A program made the translations under genes and the position numbers. Positions 15,201 to 21,764 of a stretch of DNA of 64,000 bases are shown one piece after another. The number at the start of each line of letters is the position of its first letter. Position 1 is the stretch's first letter. Origin of the DNA: Atrichornis clamosus (Eukaryota > Chordata > Aves > Passeriformes > Menuridae); assembly GCA_013400975.1 (NCBI GenBank), contig WBMZ01010918.1, forward strand, positions 62,001 through 126,000, given 5' to 3'. The notes under the pieces are model-generated. The model saw only the letters and a list, made by a program, of their open reading frames with translations, did not search any database and was not told the origin of the DNA.

Positions 15201-15359
15201 TAAGCAGCCAAACTCACCGATGGCAAAAAACGTGTCCCTGTCAATAGTAGCGGCTTCCTTGCAGGTGAAAAGCAGCGATGCCACCTCGCTGCGGTCCAGG
15301 AGGCTGGGATCGTTCTGGGGAAGCGCCAGCCGCTTCAGCTGCTCCGCGAGGGACGTCAT
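103..15359 (-). CDS. HEATR1: HEATR1 (BAP28/UTP10 homologue), 5' part, 17 coding exons
   Basis: HEATR1 is a very large HEAT-repeat protein of the nucleolus. It belongs to the t-UTP part of the small-subunit processome and is needed for rDNA transcription and early 18S pre-rRNA processing. Seventeen exons read from the minus strand join in phase to 812 codons plus one base, with no stop and with GT-AG borders throughout. The product follows human HEATR1 (about 2,140 residues) from Met1, so roughly the first 38% is here and the rest lies left of position 1. Recognisable blocks are EAATIDRDT near residue 36, ERSVQTKAVN and SLFLIHLSPYF in exon 2, DYRAATYMIICQ near 255 and LCSLHPLLKGW near 635. The U3 snoRNP10-type N-terminal region should fall around exons 5-7. 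Exons encode mostly helical, leucine-rich sequence. Introns run from a few hundred bases to about 2 kb. No exon is broken, so the gene looks functional. Confidence 0.96.
287..1562 (-). other. HEATR1: HEATR1 intron between coding exons 16 and 17
   Basis: The intron is about 1.3 kb and AT-rich. Small open frames at 895-1225 on both strands do not resemble any HEATR1 segment, and I see no repeat or RNA gene. Confidence 0.8.
1563..1760 (-). CDS. HEATR1: HEATR1 coding exon 16
   Basis: It encodes VDDLILVAEAESDSLRQKVT, then HVIGSVLVQCCCNTQMKENY and FPVAIRVFRFLDKKIKN, residues 686-751. The acceptor is TTTTTCAG and the donor GTAAGA, phase 0 on both sides. Confidence 0.94.
2095..2216. repeat. Compound TA/CA microsatellite in HEATR1 intron
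   Basis: Interrupted (TA)n blocks alternate with TG/CA runs in the 580-base intron between coding exons 15 and 16. It lies about 125 bases from the exon 15 donor side. It is expected to vary in length between individuals. Confidence 0.9.
2341..2462 (-). CDS. HEATR1: HEATR1 coding exon 15
   Basis: It encodes ALEEAIKSTQSAELVGVANK and KIILLLSGNLTSGDLSLPLQ, ending in Met685. The acceptor is TTGAGTAG and the donor GTACGT, phase 1 in and phase 0 out. Confidence 0.93.
2739..2950 (-). CDS. HEATR1: HEATR1 coding exon 14
   Basis: This 212-base exon encodes YKVLERAVKILVKEEILKEK, AVMQLLPFMIITNANSK and SESDLCSLHPLLKGWPE. Human HEATR1 has ICSLHPLLRGW at this place. The acceptor is CTTCCAG and the donor GTAAAG. 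Confidence 0.95.
3250..3338 (-). CDS. HEATR1: HEATR1 coding exon 13
   Basis: It encodes IFRKQVNPEVIVSSLLNIFQ and RADLSKDGKW, residues 545-573 plus two bases. The acceptor is CTTCTCAG and the donor GTATGT. A second CAG lies 8 bases inside the exon; using it would shift the frame, so the outer acceptor is taken. Confidence 0.92.
4354..4449 (-). CDS. HEATR1: HEATR1 coding exon 12
   Basis: This 96-base, phase 0 exon encodes EGFDQAFIEEAIFGRLKDDN and RDVVMSALGSLE, residues 513-544. The acceptor is TTTTTTCAG and the donor GTGTGT. Confidence 0.93.
4843..4950 (-). CDS. HEATR1: HEATR1 coding exon 11
   Basis: It encodes FLEDSDTSLLLSLNHPQASV and RVLALQHLKDVIETSK, residues 477-512. The human counterpart reads LADSDTSLMLSLNHP. 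The acceptor is TATTTCAG. The donor GTTTGT is weak, but the border is fixed by the protein match on both sides. Confidence 0.92.
4951..6211 (-). other. HEATR1: HEATR1 intron between coding exons 10 and 11
   Basis: The intron is about 1.26 kb. Apart from a T/G-rich low-complexity stretch near 6,025-6,090 I see no feature. The short open frame at 4,985-5,188 has no recognisable content. Confidence 0.75.
6025..6090. repeat. T/G low-complexity tract
   Basis: TTTG and TTGG units lead into long T runs. On the minus (gene) strand this reads A/C-rich and lies in an intron, about 120 bases downstream of the exon 10 donor. Confidence 0.85.
6212..6329 (-). CDS. HEATR1: HEATR1 coding exon 10
   Basis: It encodes YPKALDSVLEKHLEDCTDEA and then LFHQFISLSLSCGKYK, residues 437-476. 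The acceptor is TTGGCAG and the donor GTAGGT, phase 2 in and phase 0 out. Confidence 0.94.
6784..6894 (-). CDS. HEATR1: HEATR1 coding exon 9
   Basis: It encodes KFLEEFISCGTEIESNPTKM and then LNQKILPLIRLLERK, residues 400-436. The acceptor is ATTTTAG and the donor GTAAGT, phase 2 on both sides. ILPLIRLLE aligns with the human FLPLIRLLE segment. Confidence 0.94.
7246..7354 (-). CDS. HEATR1: HEATR1 coding exon 8
   Basis: This 109-base exon encodes a short acidic tract (EEQEESEETEKD), then a helix IYIKHLQAIIESIPLEKDLD. In the human protein the acidic linker is at the same place but differs in sequence, so it looks like a fast-evolving loop between HEAT-like helices. The acceptor is TCCTTAG and the donor GTGAGT. 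Confidence 0.9.
8156..8289 (-). CDS. HEATR1: HEATR1 coding exon 7
   Basis: This exon encodes PFNYLCKTPELVTLLQGLSA, then YDISPLLRYLLPHLV, ending SDTG. The acceptor is GTGCAG and the donor GTAAGT, phase 2 in and phase 1 out. Confidence 0.94.
8290..9541 (-). other. HEATR1: HEATR1 intron between coding exons 6 and 7
   Basis: The intron is about 1.25 kb, moderately GC-rich in its middle (about 8,700-9,150). I could not assign that section to a repeat family or an exon. Confidence 0.7.
9542..9753 (-). CDS. HEATR1: HEATR1 coding exon 6
   Basis: This 212-base exon covers residues 249-318 plus two bases. It includes DYRAATYMIICQMTVKVTVE and KVPSLVRDGLACLNLLLQTQ, which are near-identical in type to the human protein. 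The acceptor is TTCCTAG and the donor GTAAGT. Confidence 0.95.
10316..10456 (-). CDS. HEATR1: HEATR1 coding exon 5
   Basis: Phase 0 on both sides. It encodes residues 202-248, including NSAQLRVLLVFYASTIVSAL and ending LLPYIQK. The acceptor is ATCCAG and the donor GTACGT. It matches the start of the U3 snoRNP10-type N-terminal region of the family. Confidence 0.94.
11358..11459 (-). CDS. HEATR1: HEATR1 coding exon 4
   Basis: This 102-base exon encodes KPGVPLARGTVITHCYKDLD and on to LVAKSVK, residues 168-201. The acceptor TTTAAAG is phase 0. The donor GTTGTT is weak, but the protein alignment and the following exon (VFSVCPGNSAQLRVLL) require the border here. Confidence 0.9.
11979..12120 (-). 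CDS. HEATR1: HEATR1 coding exon 3
   Basis: The acceptor is TTCCTTAG and the donor GTAAAG, phase 2 in and phase 0 out. It encodes FHIHLYNQDSLIGCVLPYHE, followed by a helical stretch ending WMDPIR, up to residue 167. Confidence 0.93.
13043..13259 (-). CDS. HEATR1: HEATR1 coding exon 2
   Basis: The exon runs from acceptor CCTACAG to donor GTAATC, phase 1 in and phase 2 out. It encodes residues 48-119, including ERSVQTKAVNQQL and SLFLIHLSPYFMLKPAQKCL, a strongly conserved block of the family. Confidence 0.95.
13480..14085 (+). mobile_element. CR1 LINE fragment, 3' part, sense to window
   Basis: The stretch matches the CR1 3' region in order: a block around GGCCAGCAGGCTGAGGATGG at about 13,547, then TTCAGCCTGGAGAAGAGAG near 13,732, then GCCAGGCTGTTCTCAGAG near 13,819. 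It ends in the CR1 3' terminal octamer type (ATTCTATGATT) at about 14,078. It is diverged and frameshifted, and lies in the first HEATR1 coding intron, antisense to the gene. Confidence 0.8.
14565..15150 (-). mobile_element. Diverged CR1 LINE fragment with internal deletion, antisense
   Basis: It begins with a degraded CR1 3' end (CATAGAATTCAGGTCACAAGG at about 14,570). It continues through the usual antisense order: the AGGTTGCTCAAGGCATTATCC block, the ACTTCTATTCTTTCAGCTTA block and CTTCTCTTCTCCAGACTGAA. From about 14,930 it resembles a part of CR1 ORF2 much further upstream (GATGCTGACTAGCCTGCAG near 15,080), so a middle section is missing or two pieces abut. It stops about 70 bases short of the HEATR1 coding exon 1 donor. 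Confidence 0.65.
15218..15359 (-). CDS. HEATR1: HEATR1 coding exon 1 (start codon)
   Basis: The exon encodes residues 1-47 plus one base, starting MTSLAEQLKRLALPQ and ending RDTFFAIG. The ATG is at 15359-15357, with G at -3. It was chosen because the protein aligns with human HEATR1 from its first residue, and because a good splice acceptor at 15398-15397 excludes the longer upstream reading frame. The donor is GTGAGT at 15217, phase 1. Confidence 0.95.
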
Positions 15360-15396
15360 GGCTTCGCGCTTCGGGGAAAGGAGCCTCCAGAGAAAC
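15360..15396 (-). other. HEATR1: HEATR1 5' UTR part of the first coding exon
   Basis: A pyrimidine tract and CAG (TTTTCTTCCCCCAG on the minus strand) end at 15397. They form a good splice acceptor 37 bases upstream of the ATG. This implies that the ATG lies in the second exon of the mRNA. No upstream ATG occurs in these 37 bases. Confidence 0.6.
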
Positions 15397-15645
15397 CTGG
15401 GGGAAGAAAACCACAGCAGGCCCGCCGATGAAGCAGCCGCACGCAGCCAAGCGCCTCTCCCCGGCCCGGCCCGGCCCCGCTGCCCCTCGGGGCGCGCACA
15501 CGTGCGGCCGGGCCGGGCCCAGCGGCACACAGCAGTGGCAGCGCCCGGCGGTGACGCGCGTCCCGGTCCCGGTCCCGGTCCCCGCCACCGACCTGGCTCC
15601 CGCCGCTCCCCGCCGGGCCCCACGTGGGCTGCGCGCGCCGCTCAC

Positions 15646-15740
15646 CCGGAAGCGGCTGCTCCCGAGGATCGGGAAGTTCCCGCCCCGCCGGCGGAGAGCC
15701 GGGCCCGGCCCTGGCCCCGCCCGTGCACCGCCCCCGGCAG
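15646..15740 (-). other. HEATR1: Probable HEATR1 noncoding first exon (5' end approximate)
   Basis: On the minus strand, CCGG followed by GTGAGC at 15645-15640 is the best donor upstream of the acceptor at 15397, giving an intron of about 250 bases inside the CpG island. The transcription start is not visible; the 15740 end is only a guess that keeps the exon within the GC-box region. Confidence 0.4.
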
Positions 15741-15817
15741 CGGCCGGGGAGCGGCCCGGTGGGGAAAGAGGTGGCGGTGTTGGGCGGGGGCGGCTGACCG
15801 TCAGCCGGCAGCGTGTC

Positions 15818-16385
15818 CAGGGGGACAGTGGCACCCTGGCCTGGGTCAGCAATAGTGTGGCCAGCAGGACCAGGGAAGGGATCGTCAGATCCTGTGTCCA
15901 GTTCTGGGCCCCTCACTACAATAAGTACTTCGAGGTGCTGGAGTGAGTCCAGAAGAGGACAGCGCAGCTGGTGAAGGGTCCAGAGCACAAGTCCTATGAG
16001 GAAAAGCTGAGGGAGCTGAGGGTGTTTAGCCTGGAGAAAAGAAGGCTCAGGGAAGACCTTGCTGCTGTCTACAGTCACCTGAAAGGAGGTTGTAGCCAGG
16101 TGGGGTCGGTCTCTTCCAGGCAACCAGTGACAGGACAAGAGGAAATGGCCTCAAGTTGTGCCAGTTTACATTGGCTATTAAGAAAAATTCTTTCACTGGA
16201 AGGATGGTCAGACATTGGAATGAGCTGCCCAGGAAAGTGATGGAGTCACCATCTCTGGAAGTATTTAGAAAGTGTGTCAGTCTGGCTCTTAGGGACACGG
16301 TTTAGTGGTGGACTTGGCAGTGCTGGGTTAGTGGTTGGACACAATGATTGTAGGGGTCTTTTCCAACCCAGATGATTCCACTGAG
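15818..16385 (+). mobile_element. CR1 LINE copy, 3' part, next to HEATR1 CpG island
   Basis: Translated pieces read [38 protein letters not shown] and GMSCPGK, which are the CR1 ORF2 C-terminal order with frameshifts. The tail GTCTTTTCCAACCCAGATGATTC at about 16,357-16,379 is a CR1 3' end. The element is truncated at its 5' end and starts exactly where CpG density falls. Confidence 0.85.
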
Positions 16386-16811
16386 TTTGTGCCACCTCCA
16401 GGAATGGCCATGCCAGCATGTGGCTGGTCTCCATGAGTGAAGTGGCATTTGTGGCCATTGTGGATGGTTTCACACATCCGGGCAGATGCCTTGGAGTGCA
16501 GCCTTGGGGTGTGAAGGCACGCAGCAACAATGGATAGATGAGACACCTCAGCGAGGTGTCTGTAGCAGGGCTGCTGCTGGTTGTGTGCTGAGCTCGGCAA
16601 GGCCACAGCCTGGGCTGTGGGTGGGGATACACCAAACATGGCCAAGTATCTTCACTGAGAAGAGATGGAACAACTAGAGCAACTAGAGTTGCTCCACCTT
16701 AGGATTTTTCCATATCTGTTGTGAGTGATATTAGGGGAAGTGCAAGACTCCCATGAGCAGAAGGTATTGAAAGCTGCAGTAGTGTGTGTGGGCTAGATCC
16801 CAGCTGCAGAA
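16386..16811. other. Intergenic, unassigned
   Basis: This mixed-composition sequence lies between two CR1 copies. Open frames on both strands (for example 16,486-16,677) show no recognisable content. Confidence 0.6.
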
Positions 16812-17010
16812 CCACAGAATGATGCAGACTGGAAGAGTCCTCTAAAAGTCGTCTAACCCAGCCCCAGAGCAGGGCCAGCTTAGAGTAATTTGCTCAGAGT
16901 TTTGTCCAGTTGTGTTTGGAGTATCTTCAAGGGTGGAAATTCTATGGCTTCACTGGGCCTCTTATCCAAAATTTGGTTACCCTCAGATTAAAAAGAAATT
17001 TTTGATAATA
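16812..17010 (-). mobile_element. Short CR1 3' end fragment, antisense
   Basis: It has the antisense CR1 3' end order: ACCACAGAATGATGCAGACTGG, then CTAACCCAGCCCCAGAGCAGG, then a TTTTGTCCAGTTGTGTTTGG block. It fades out near 17,010. It is about 200 bases and strongly diverged. Confidence 0.7.
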
Positions 17011-19996
17011 TAACCCATGAGGTCTCTCATCAGTTTACATTGAAGATTGCAGGGCTCTACACTTGGAAGTCAGTGCGGAAAGCCAGAAATGGAAAATGGC
17101 TTGTGACAAACCAGGAGAAGCCTGGCACGAAAATCAAAAATAAAACACATTCCAGTTGATGTCAGCGGATGTACAAAATTATGCCGATTATAACAATTCC
17201 AACACCAATTCTGTAAAAGTATTTTCATATATTCTTGAGAAGCTTCATAGCTATGACAGAAATAACAAATTTGTTTGTAAGTCTGCTTTATTTGGCAATC
17301 ATTTAATGTGCAGCAGAAATACAAAATGCTGATAAAAACTTTGAGATGGCAGAGAATTATTTAAATGCTTGATTTTATTCACTAGGAGTATCCACTGATT
17401 TCAACAAGACTCTTTGCTACCACTGCGGTTATCACAATGTTAAGGTGTTCGGAGGATATTACTGGTTTAACAGGAATTGATATTATTTTCTGATTGTTCT
17501 AACACTTGAGATATACTGATCATCCTGTAAATGAGCTGGCTGGGGATGGTGCAAAACAAAAGGCCAGTTTATTGCACTTTTTCACATTCCCCATGGCTTC
17601 TGTGCATCCTTTTCTTTCACAAAGCCTTCATGTGACCTTACTTTTAGCATAATTTAAACCTGCAGAAATATGCATGTTTCCATGCCTAAAAATACCAAAC
17701 AGTAAAATGTGTAGAAAATACATAAAGGGCAGAAAGCTGGTTCTAAAGAAAGAAAATAGCTTTTTTTTTTTTCTTTTTGTAGTTCATTATTTAAATACTC
17801 TAGCCAGAAAGATAAACTGGAAGCTGTAAATGCTGAAAGGTATTCAGGTTTCCCAGTACTCCTATCCCACTGCATTGTTTGGTTTCAGAGTAAAGCTGGG
17901 ATTCCCTTTGGAAGTTAATTGGAGGAACAGAGACATCTTCTGCAGAGGGAAAATTTTTTGTTCTTGATTTGATTGTAAAAAAGTGTTTTTGTGGGAAAAT
18001 ATAAACTCAGAAAGTCTATTAGGAAACATGCTTATTTGGCATTGTAATTATCCAGTGTTGAAGCTGAGCATCATGGAGGTGATGCCAGCTCCATGCTGGC
18101 CTCCAAAGAGATGCTTTTTTGAACCAAATCTGTTCCAGCTAGTCCCTTCTTCAGTTTCTCATCACAGAGATGGTCTGTGTATGAGAAAGTTACGTAGCCA
18201 CACTACAGCTGAGATCAGCTCTGCTGATGGCTGCTACTAAACTGCATTTGAAAAATTATATTTTAAAAACTCGTAGAGTCTTAGAATATAAATTGTCATG
18301 TCCTAATTTTTATTTGGGAAAAAGGTGTTCTGTTTCAAGCATTTTCTGTAAGTTATTCACTCATAAACATTGGTGTGTTTGAAAAGGTTTGATTGAGAAA
18401 GGCAAACACTATTAAACTTTTAATGTTCTTTGCATTTGGGTAAGTTTGTGTTACTGCTGGAGCAAATCCAGTGGATGTCTTTATATAGATAAAGGTCTAG
18501 GCTTTGTGTTGCTTTCCTTTTAAATCAGCTCACCAGCTGTGCCTATATAGAGCTACATCTACCTAGGTAAGAAATGCAACCCAGTAGGAAGAGAGTTCTA
18601 GAATGTAGTGGTGCTGAGGAACGCTCTTCACACTGTGTGCATTTTAGAGTCTAAGCAGACCAGATCTTGTTCTGTCTGATCAAATTCCCATGAGTTGCAT
18701 TCCTGGAATACACCTTTCTGGTTTGGTTTCATTTGTAACCAAGACATGGGGAGGAATTTCATTTAAAGAGGAAAAGGGAATCCCTTATGATAGGAAAAAA
18801 GGAATGTCCAGTAACATTCAATTGTAACATATCAGAATGAATGTAAAGGAATTGAGTACTCCCTATGCAATTTACTGTTTACATAGCAAGTTAGAGAGTG
18901 TTTGTATTAAATGCTCTTAGCATTCTCAAATTGTTATTAATTATTTACTAATATGATGCTTCTTTTTTCCTTCTTGCACCACCTTCTGTAATTTAGTGAG
19001 CCGTCATGATAAACAGTTCTGAAGGAGATAGAAGAAAGCCACCCTCCCTGTGCTTCACCATCACTTGCTAGTAATCTTGGTATGTTCCCTGACATGTCTT
19101 CATGCCATTTCTGATTGGGAATGTGACAGTGCCTGCCATCTAAAATGCAATCTGATTGTAGCATATTGAAGTAATAGTAAAACCTGTCTAGGACATGCAA
19201 AGGAGACTGTAACTTTCTTAGAGTGTATCCAGTTCTCTAACCCTTTAAGCAAAAGTAGATGTTAACAGATACGTGTGTTTAATGTGGATATATGGCTGCT
19301 AACTGAACTGTAAACCAATCTGTGTTTCAGAGCAGTGGCTTGAACATCTTGTTCACCCAAGGTAATCTCATTGTCAAGGAATATGTTGTGCTTTGCTGTT
19401 TGTAGGAGGTGTGCTGAAGTTTTGTAGCTTGGGAGGCTGTGCAGTTAAATCTGCTACTCTGATACTCTGCTACTAATCATATCCTTTGTTCTTAATTCAT
19501 GTACATATCTGCTCCCTATTAGAAGCTTATCATTTATAGGAATACATCTGGGGTCTCTGAATTTATAGAGTTACTGTAATTATCAGGAAGAACAGTGCTT
19601 TATTGTGCTCTTTAGGCTGCATTAATGTATTTTTCTCTATTTTCAGTTCTTTCTGTACTTCATGACAATGCAGCAGTCACCCTTCACTAGTGGGCATTGT
19701 GAAATGATGAGGCAGTACCTTTCTGCAGTGTACACACTGATAAGGCCTTAAGGCCGTTATTCCCTTGGCTAAGCTTTTGTTGAAAGCCAAGAGATGGGAG
19801 CTATTTTGTCATGTAGCAATGCACATATTTAAATGAGAGAGTTAAATTTGTTTTCCCTGTCTGCCCTTTCTCCCCTAAGGGCTTGGTCTTTTGATGGTTG
19901 CACCAGTGAAACTCAGAAGTAGTTCTGACGAGGTCAATGAAACTGTATGAGTGCACAGCTGATGTAACTGGAAGCAGACATAATCAAGCATAATTC
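17011..19996. other. Intergenic, AT-rich, no supported feature
   Basis: Nothing here resembles a gene or a clear repeat. A minus-strand open frame at 18,937-19,200 (87 codons) has no family I recognise. It is treated as chance. Confidence 0.6.
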
Positions 19997-20690
19997 GTAG
20001 AGTCATAGAATCACAAAATGGTTTGGGTTGGAAGGGACCTTTAAGATCATTTAGTTCCAACTCTCCCACCATGAGCAGGAACACCTTCTACTAGGCCAGG
20101 TTGCTCAGAGCCCCATCCAACCTGGCCTTGAACACTGCCAAGGTTGAGGCATCCACCAGTTCTCTGTGGAACCTGTTCCAGTACCACATCACCGTCACAG
20201 TAGGGGATTTCTTTCTAACATCTAATGTAAACGTACCCTTTTTCAGTTTGAAGCCATTCCACCTTGTCCCATCACTACAGTTCCTGACAAAGAGTCCCTC
20301 TCCAGCTTCCCTGTAGACCGCCTTCAGATACTGGAAGGTGTCTGTGAGGTGTCCGCACAACCTTCTCTTCCCCAGGCTGAACAGCCCCAACTCTCTCAGC
20401 CTGTCTTGGTAGGGGAGATGCTCCAGCCCTCTTATCAACTTTATAACCTTCCTCCAGACTTGCTCCAACAGTTCCATGTCATTTTTTTGTTGGGGGCACC
20501 AGAGCTGGATGCAGCACTCCAGGTGGAGTCTCACAAGTGCAGAGTAGAGGGGCAGAATCCCCTCCCTTGTCCTGCTGGCCACACTGCACTGGATGCAGCC
20601 CAGGGCACGTTTGGCTTTCTGGGCTGTGAGCCCACATTGCTGGGCCATGTTGAGTTTTTTGTCAACCATCACCAGTCAGTGGTGGTTGGG
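19997..20690 (-). mobile_element. CR1 LINE copy, 3' part, antisense, relatively well preserved
   Basis: The element begins (3' end) with GTCATAGAATCACAAAATGG and TTGGAAGGGACCTTTAAGATC. It continues through the whole terminal ORF2 region to about 20,690, where it is 5'-truncated. It carries the longest intact piece of CR1 coding sequence in the window, which suggests it is younger than the other copies. Confidence 0.92.
20091..20672 (-). pseudogene. CR1 ORF2 C-terminal remnant, 193 codons open
   Basis: CR1 ORF2 encodes an endonuclease and reverse transcriptase; only the region after the polymerase core is present. It has the family landmarks in order: SVASRTREGILPLYSALVR near residue 31, LRELGLFSLGKRRLCG near 90, and WNRFHRELVDASTLAVFKAR then LDGALSNLA at the C terminus. 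The stop falls where CR1 ORF2 normally ends. The frame starts at an internal Met, and everything upstream, including the catalytic reverse transcriptase motifs and endonuclease, is absent, so it cannot be active. It is not a host gene. Confidence 0.9.
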
Positions 20691-21496
20691 GTTAAAGAGA
20701 ATTGCAGTTCTCACTGCTGGAACAGGACTGAAGGGAGAATAATTCTTCAGTTGAACTGAAGGGCTGGAAAGCTTCCTTGCTAGGCAGTGTATCTAGCACA
20801 TCATTGACTTACTGACCACTCTGGCAGGCAGTGTCATGCTTTCCTGGATTTTCTTGGCAAATCTATTGCAACCTCCCCCCAGCCATAAATTCTCATATTT
20901 AGCTGTGTTCCAGATCTAATAATAAATAGAAACCCTCTGGATGCGATGGAGGAAAGCTGTTTTGGGGATTTTACTGTATTAAAGGCTTTCTGATATGGCA
21001 ACATAGACTCAGGGTTTTTGAATCAAAATTGTTGTAGAGGCAGCTTTTAAATATATATTCTAGATAAGGAGAAATAAATCCCAAATAAACAAACTAGCTT
21101 CACCTAGACACATGCAGAGAAAGCATAATCTTGAGAAGGATAGGCAATAGTCATATTTATAAATCAGTTTGAGGTAGGTCTAGTTTTTCCTAGAAGCATC
21201 AGGGAGAGTAAGGATGACAAATGGAGATGGTAAACAATGGAAGAAAAAAGCTGTCCTTTCAGTGCTGAGCTACTTGATGAATTGTGTCTTTTTTGTTTAT
21301 CATGTAAAAAGTCAGCTAGAAAGTTGGATTATGGAGACTGCATAATAGTTGCAATAAAAAGTGAGAAAATGTCTCTCATGATTGCTGTGAATGTGATAGT
21401 CCTTTGTCATGCTTTGATATTTCTTAGGCTTGGGAATACAATACTGTATAAATTAACTGTTTATTATTATGAAAAGGTAGCTGTGCCAGAAGTCTA
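20691..21496. other. Intergenic, AT-rich, no supported feature
   Basis: No gene or repeat could be recognised. The frame at 21,237-21,530 runs into the LTR-like stretch and has no recognisable product. Confidence 0.6.
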
Positions 21497-21760
21497 CGGA
21501 GGGAGTAGGTGTCATAAATCTGCTGTGTGATAGTCGTGAGTCACGTTGGTTGATGCGTTGGGAGAACGTGGTAATCGGAGTGTAGCAACGCGGCCATGGG
21601 AGACCTGGGTGTTATAAGCAATAAGGAGGGTGTTGTGTACTAGACATGTCTCATTGTTCATAGCAGGGCTGTAAACAGTAAAAGAGACAATAAACTGAAG
21701 GATGGGAAGGAGGAAGAAGTGATCAATAGGGAACATGCTCAACATACTTTTCTTACGGCA
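21497..21760 (+). repeat. CpG-dense, LTR-like stretch (possible solo LTR)
   Basis: About nine CpGs fall between 21,497 and 21,592 in a region otherwise nearly free of them. A TATA-like TTATAAG at about 21,612 is followed 70-80 bases later by AATAAA at 21,689-21,694. That promoter-then-polyadenylation spacing is what short avian retroviral LTRs show, and the TAGCAAC/ATAAGGAGGG wording is reminiscent of them. I found no primer-binding site, no gag/pol/env-like frame and no clear target-site duplication, so the ends are approximate. It could instead be a small unmethylated regulatory element. Confidence 0.3.
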
Positions 21761-21764
21761 GTGC

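Larger units (their letters stand above)
15270..15815 (-). promoter_or_regulatory. HEATR1: CpG-island promoter of HEATR1
   Basis: Dense CpG begins abruptly around 15,270 and ends around 15,815, where a CR1 copy begins. Visible elements are an ETS-type CCGGAAGCG at 15,646-15,654, an E2F-like TTCCCGCC at 15,677-15,684 and several GC boxes at about 15,712-15,735. CCCGGT is also repeated in tandem at 15,561-15,581. There is no TATA box near the inferred first exon, as expected for a housekeeping gene. Long open frames across this stretch are a by-product of GC richness. Confidence 0.75.

Noticed and set aside
15100..16138. Open frames of 158-260 codons on both strands across the HEATR1 promoter
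   Set aside because: They overlap each other in several frames, consist of Gly/Ala/Pro/Arg-rich translation of a CpG island, and run through a splice acceptor and into a CR1. This is a composition artefact.
18937..19200. 87-codon minus-strand frame with a transposase-like feel (DGRHCHIPNQKWH)
   Set aside because: I could not place it in any transposase family, no terminal repeats are visible, and flanking frames are closed.
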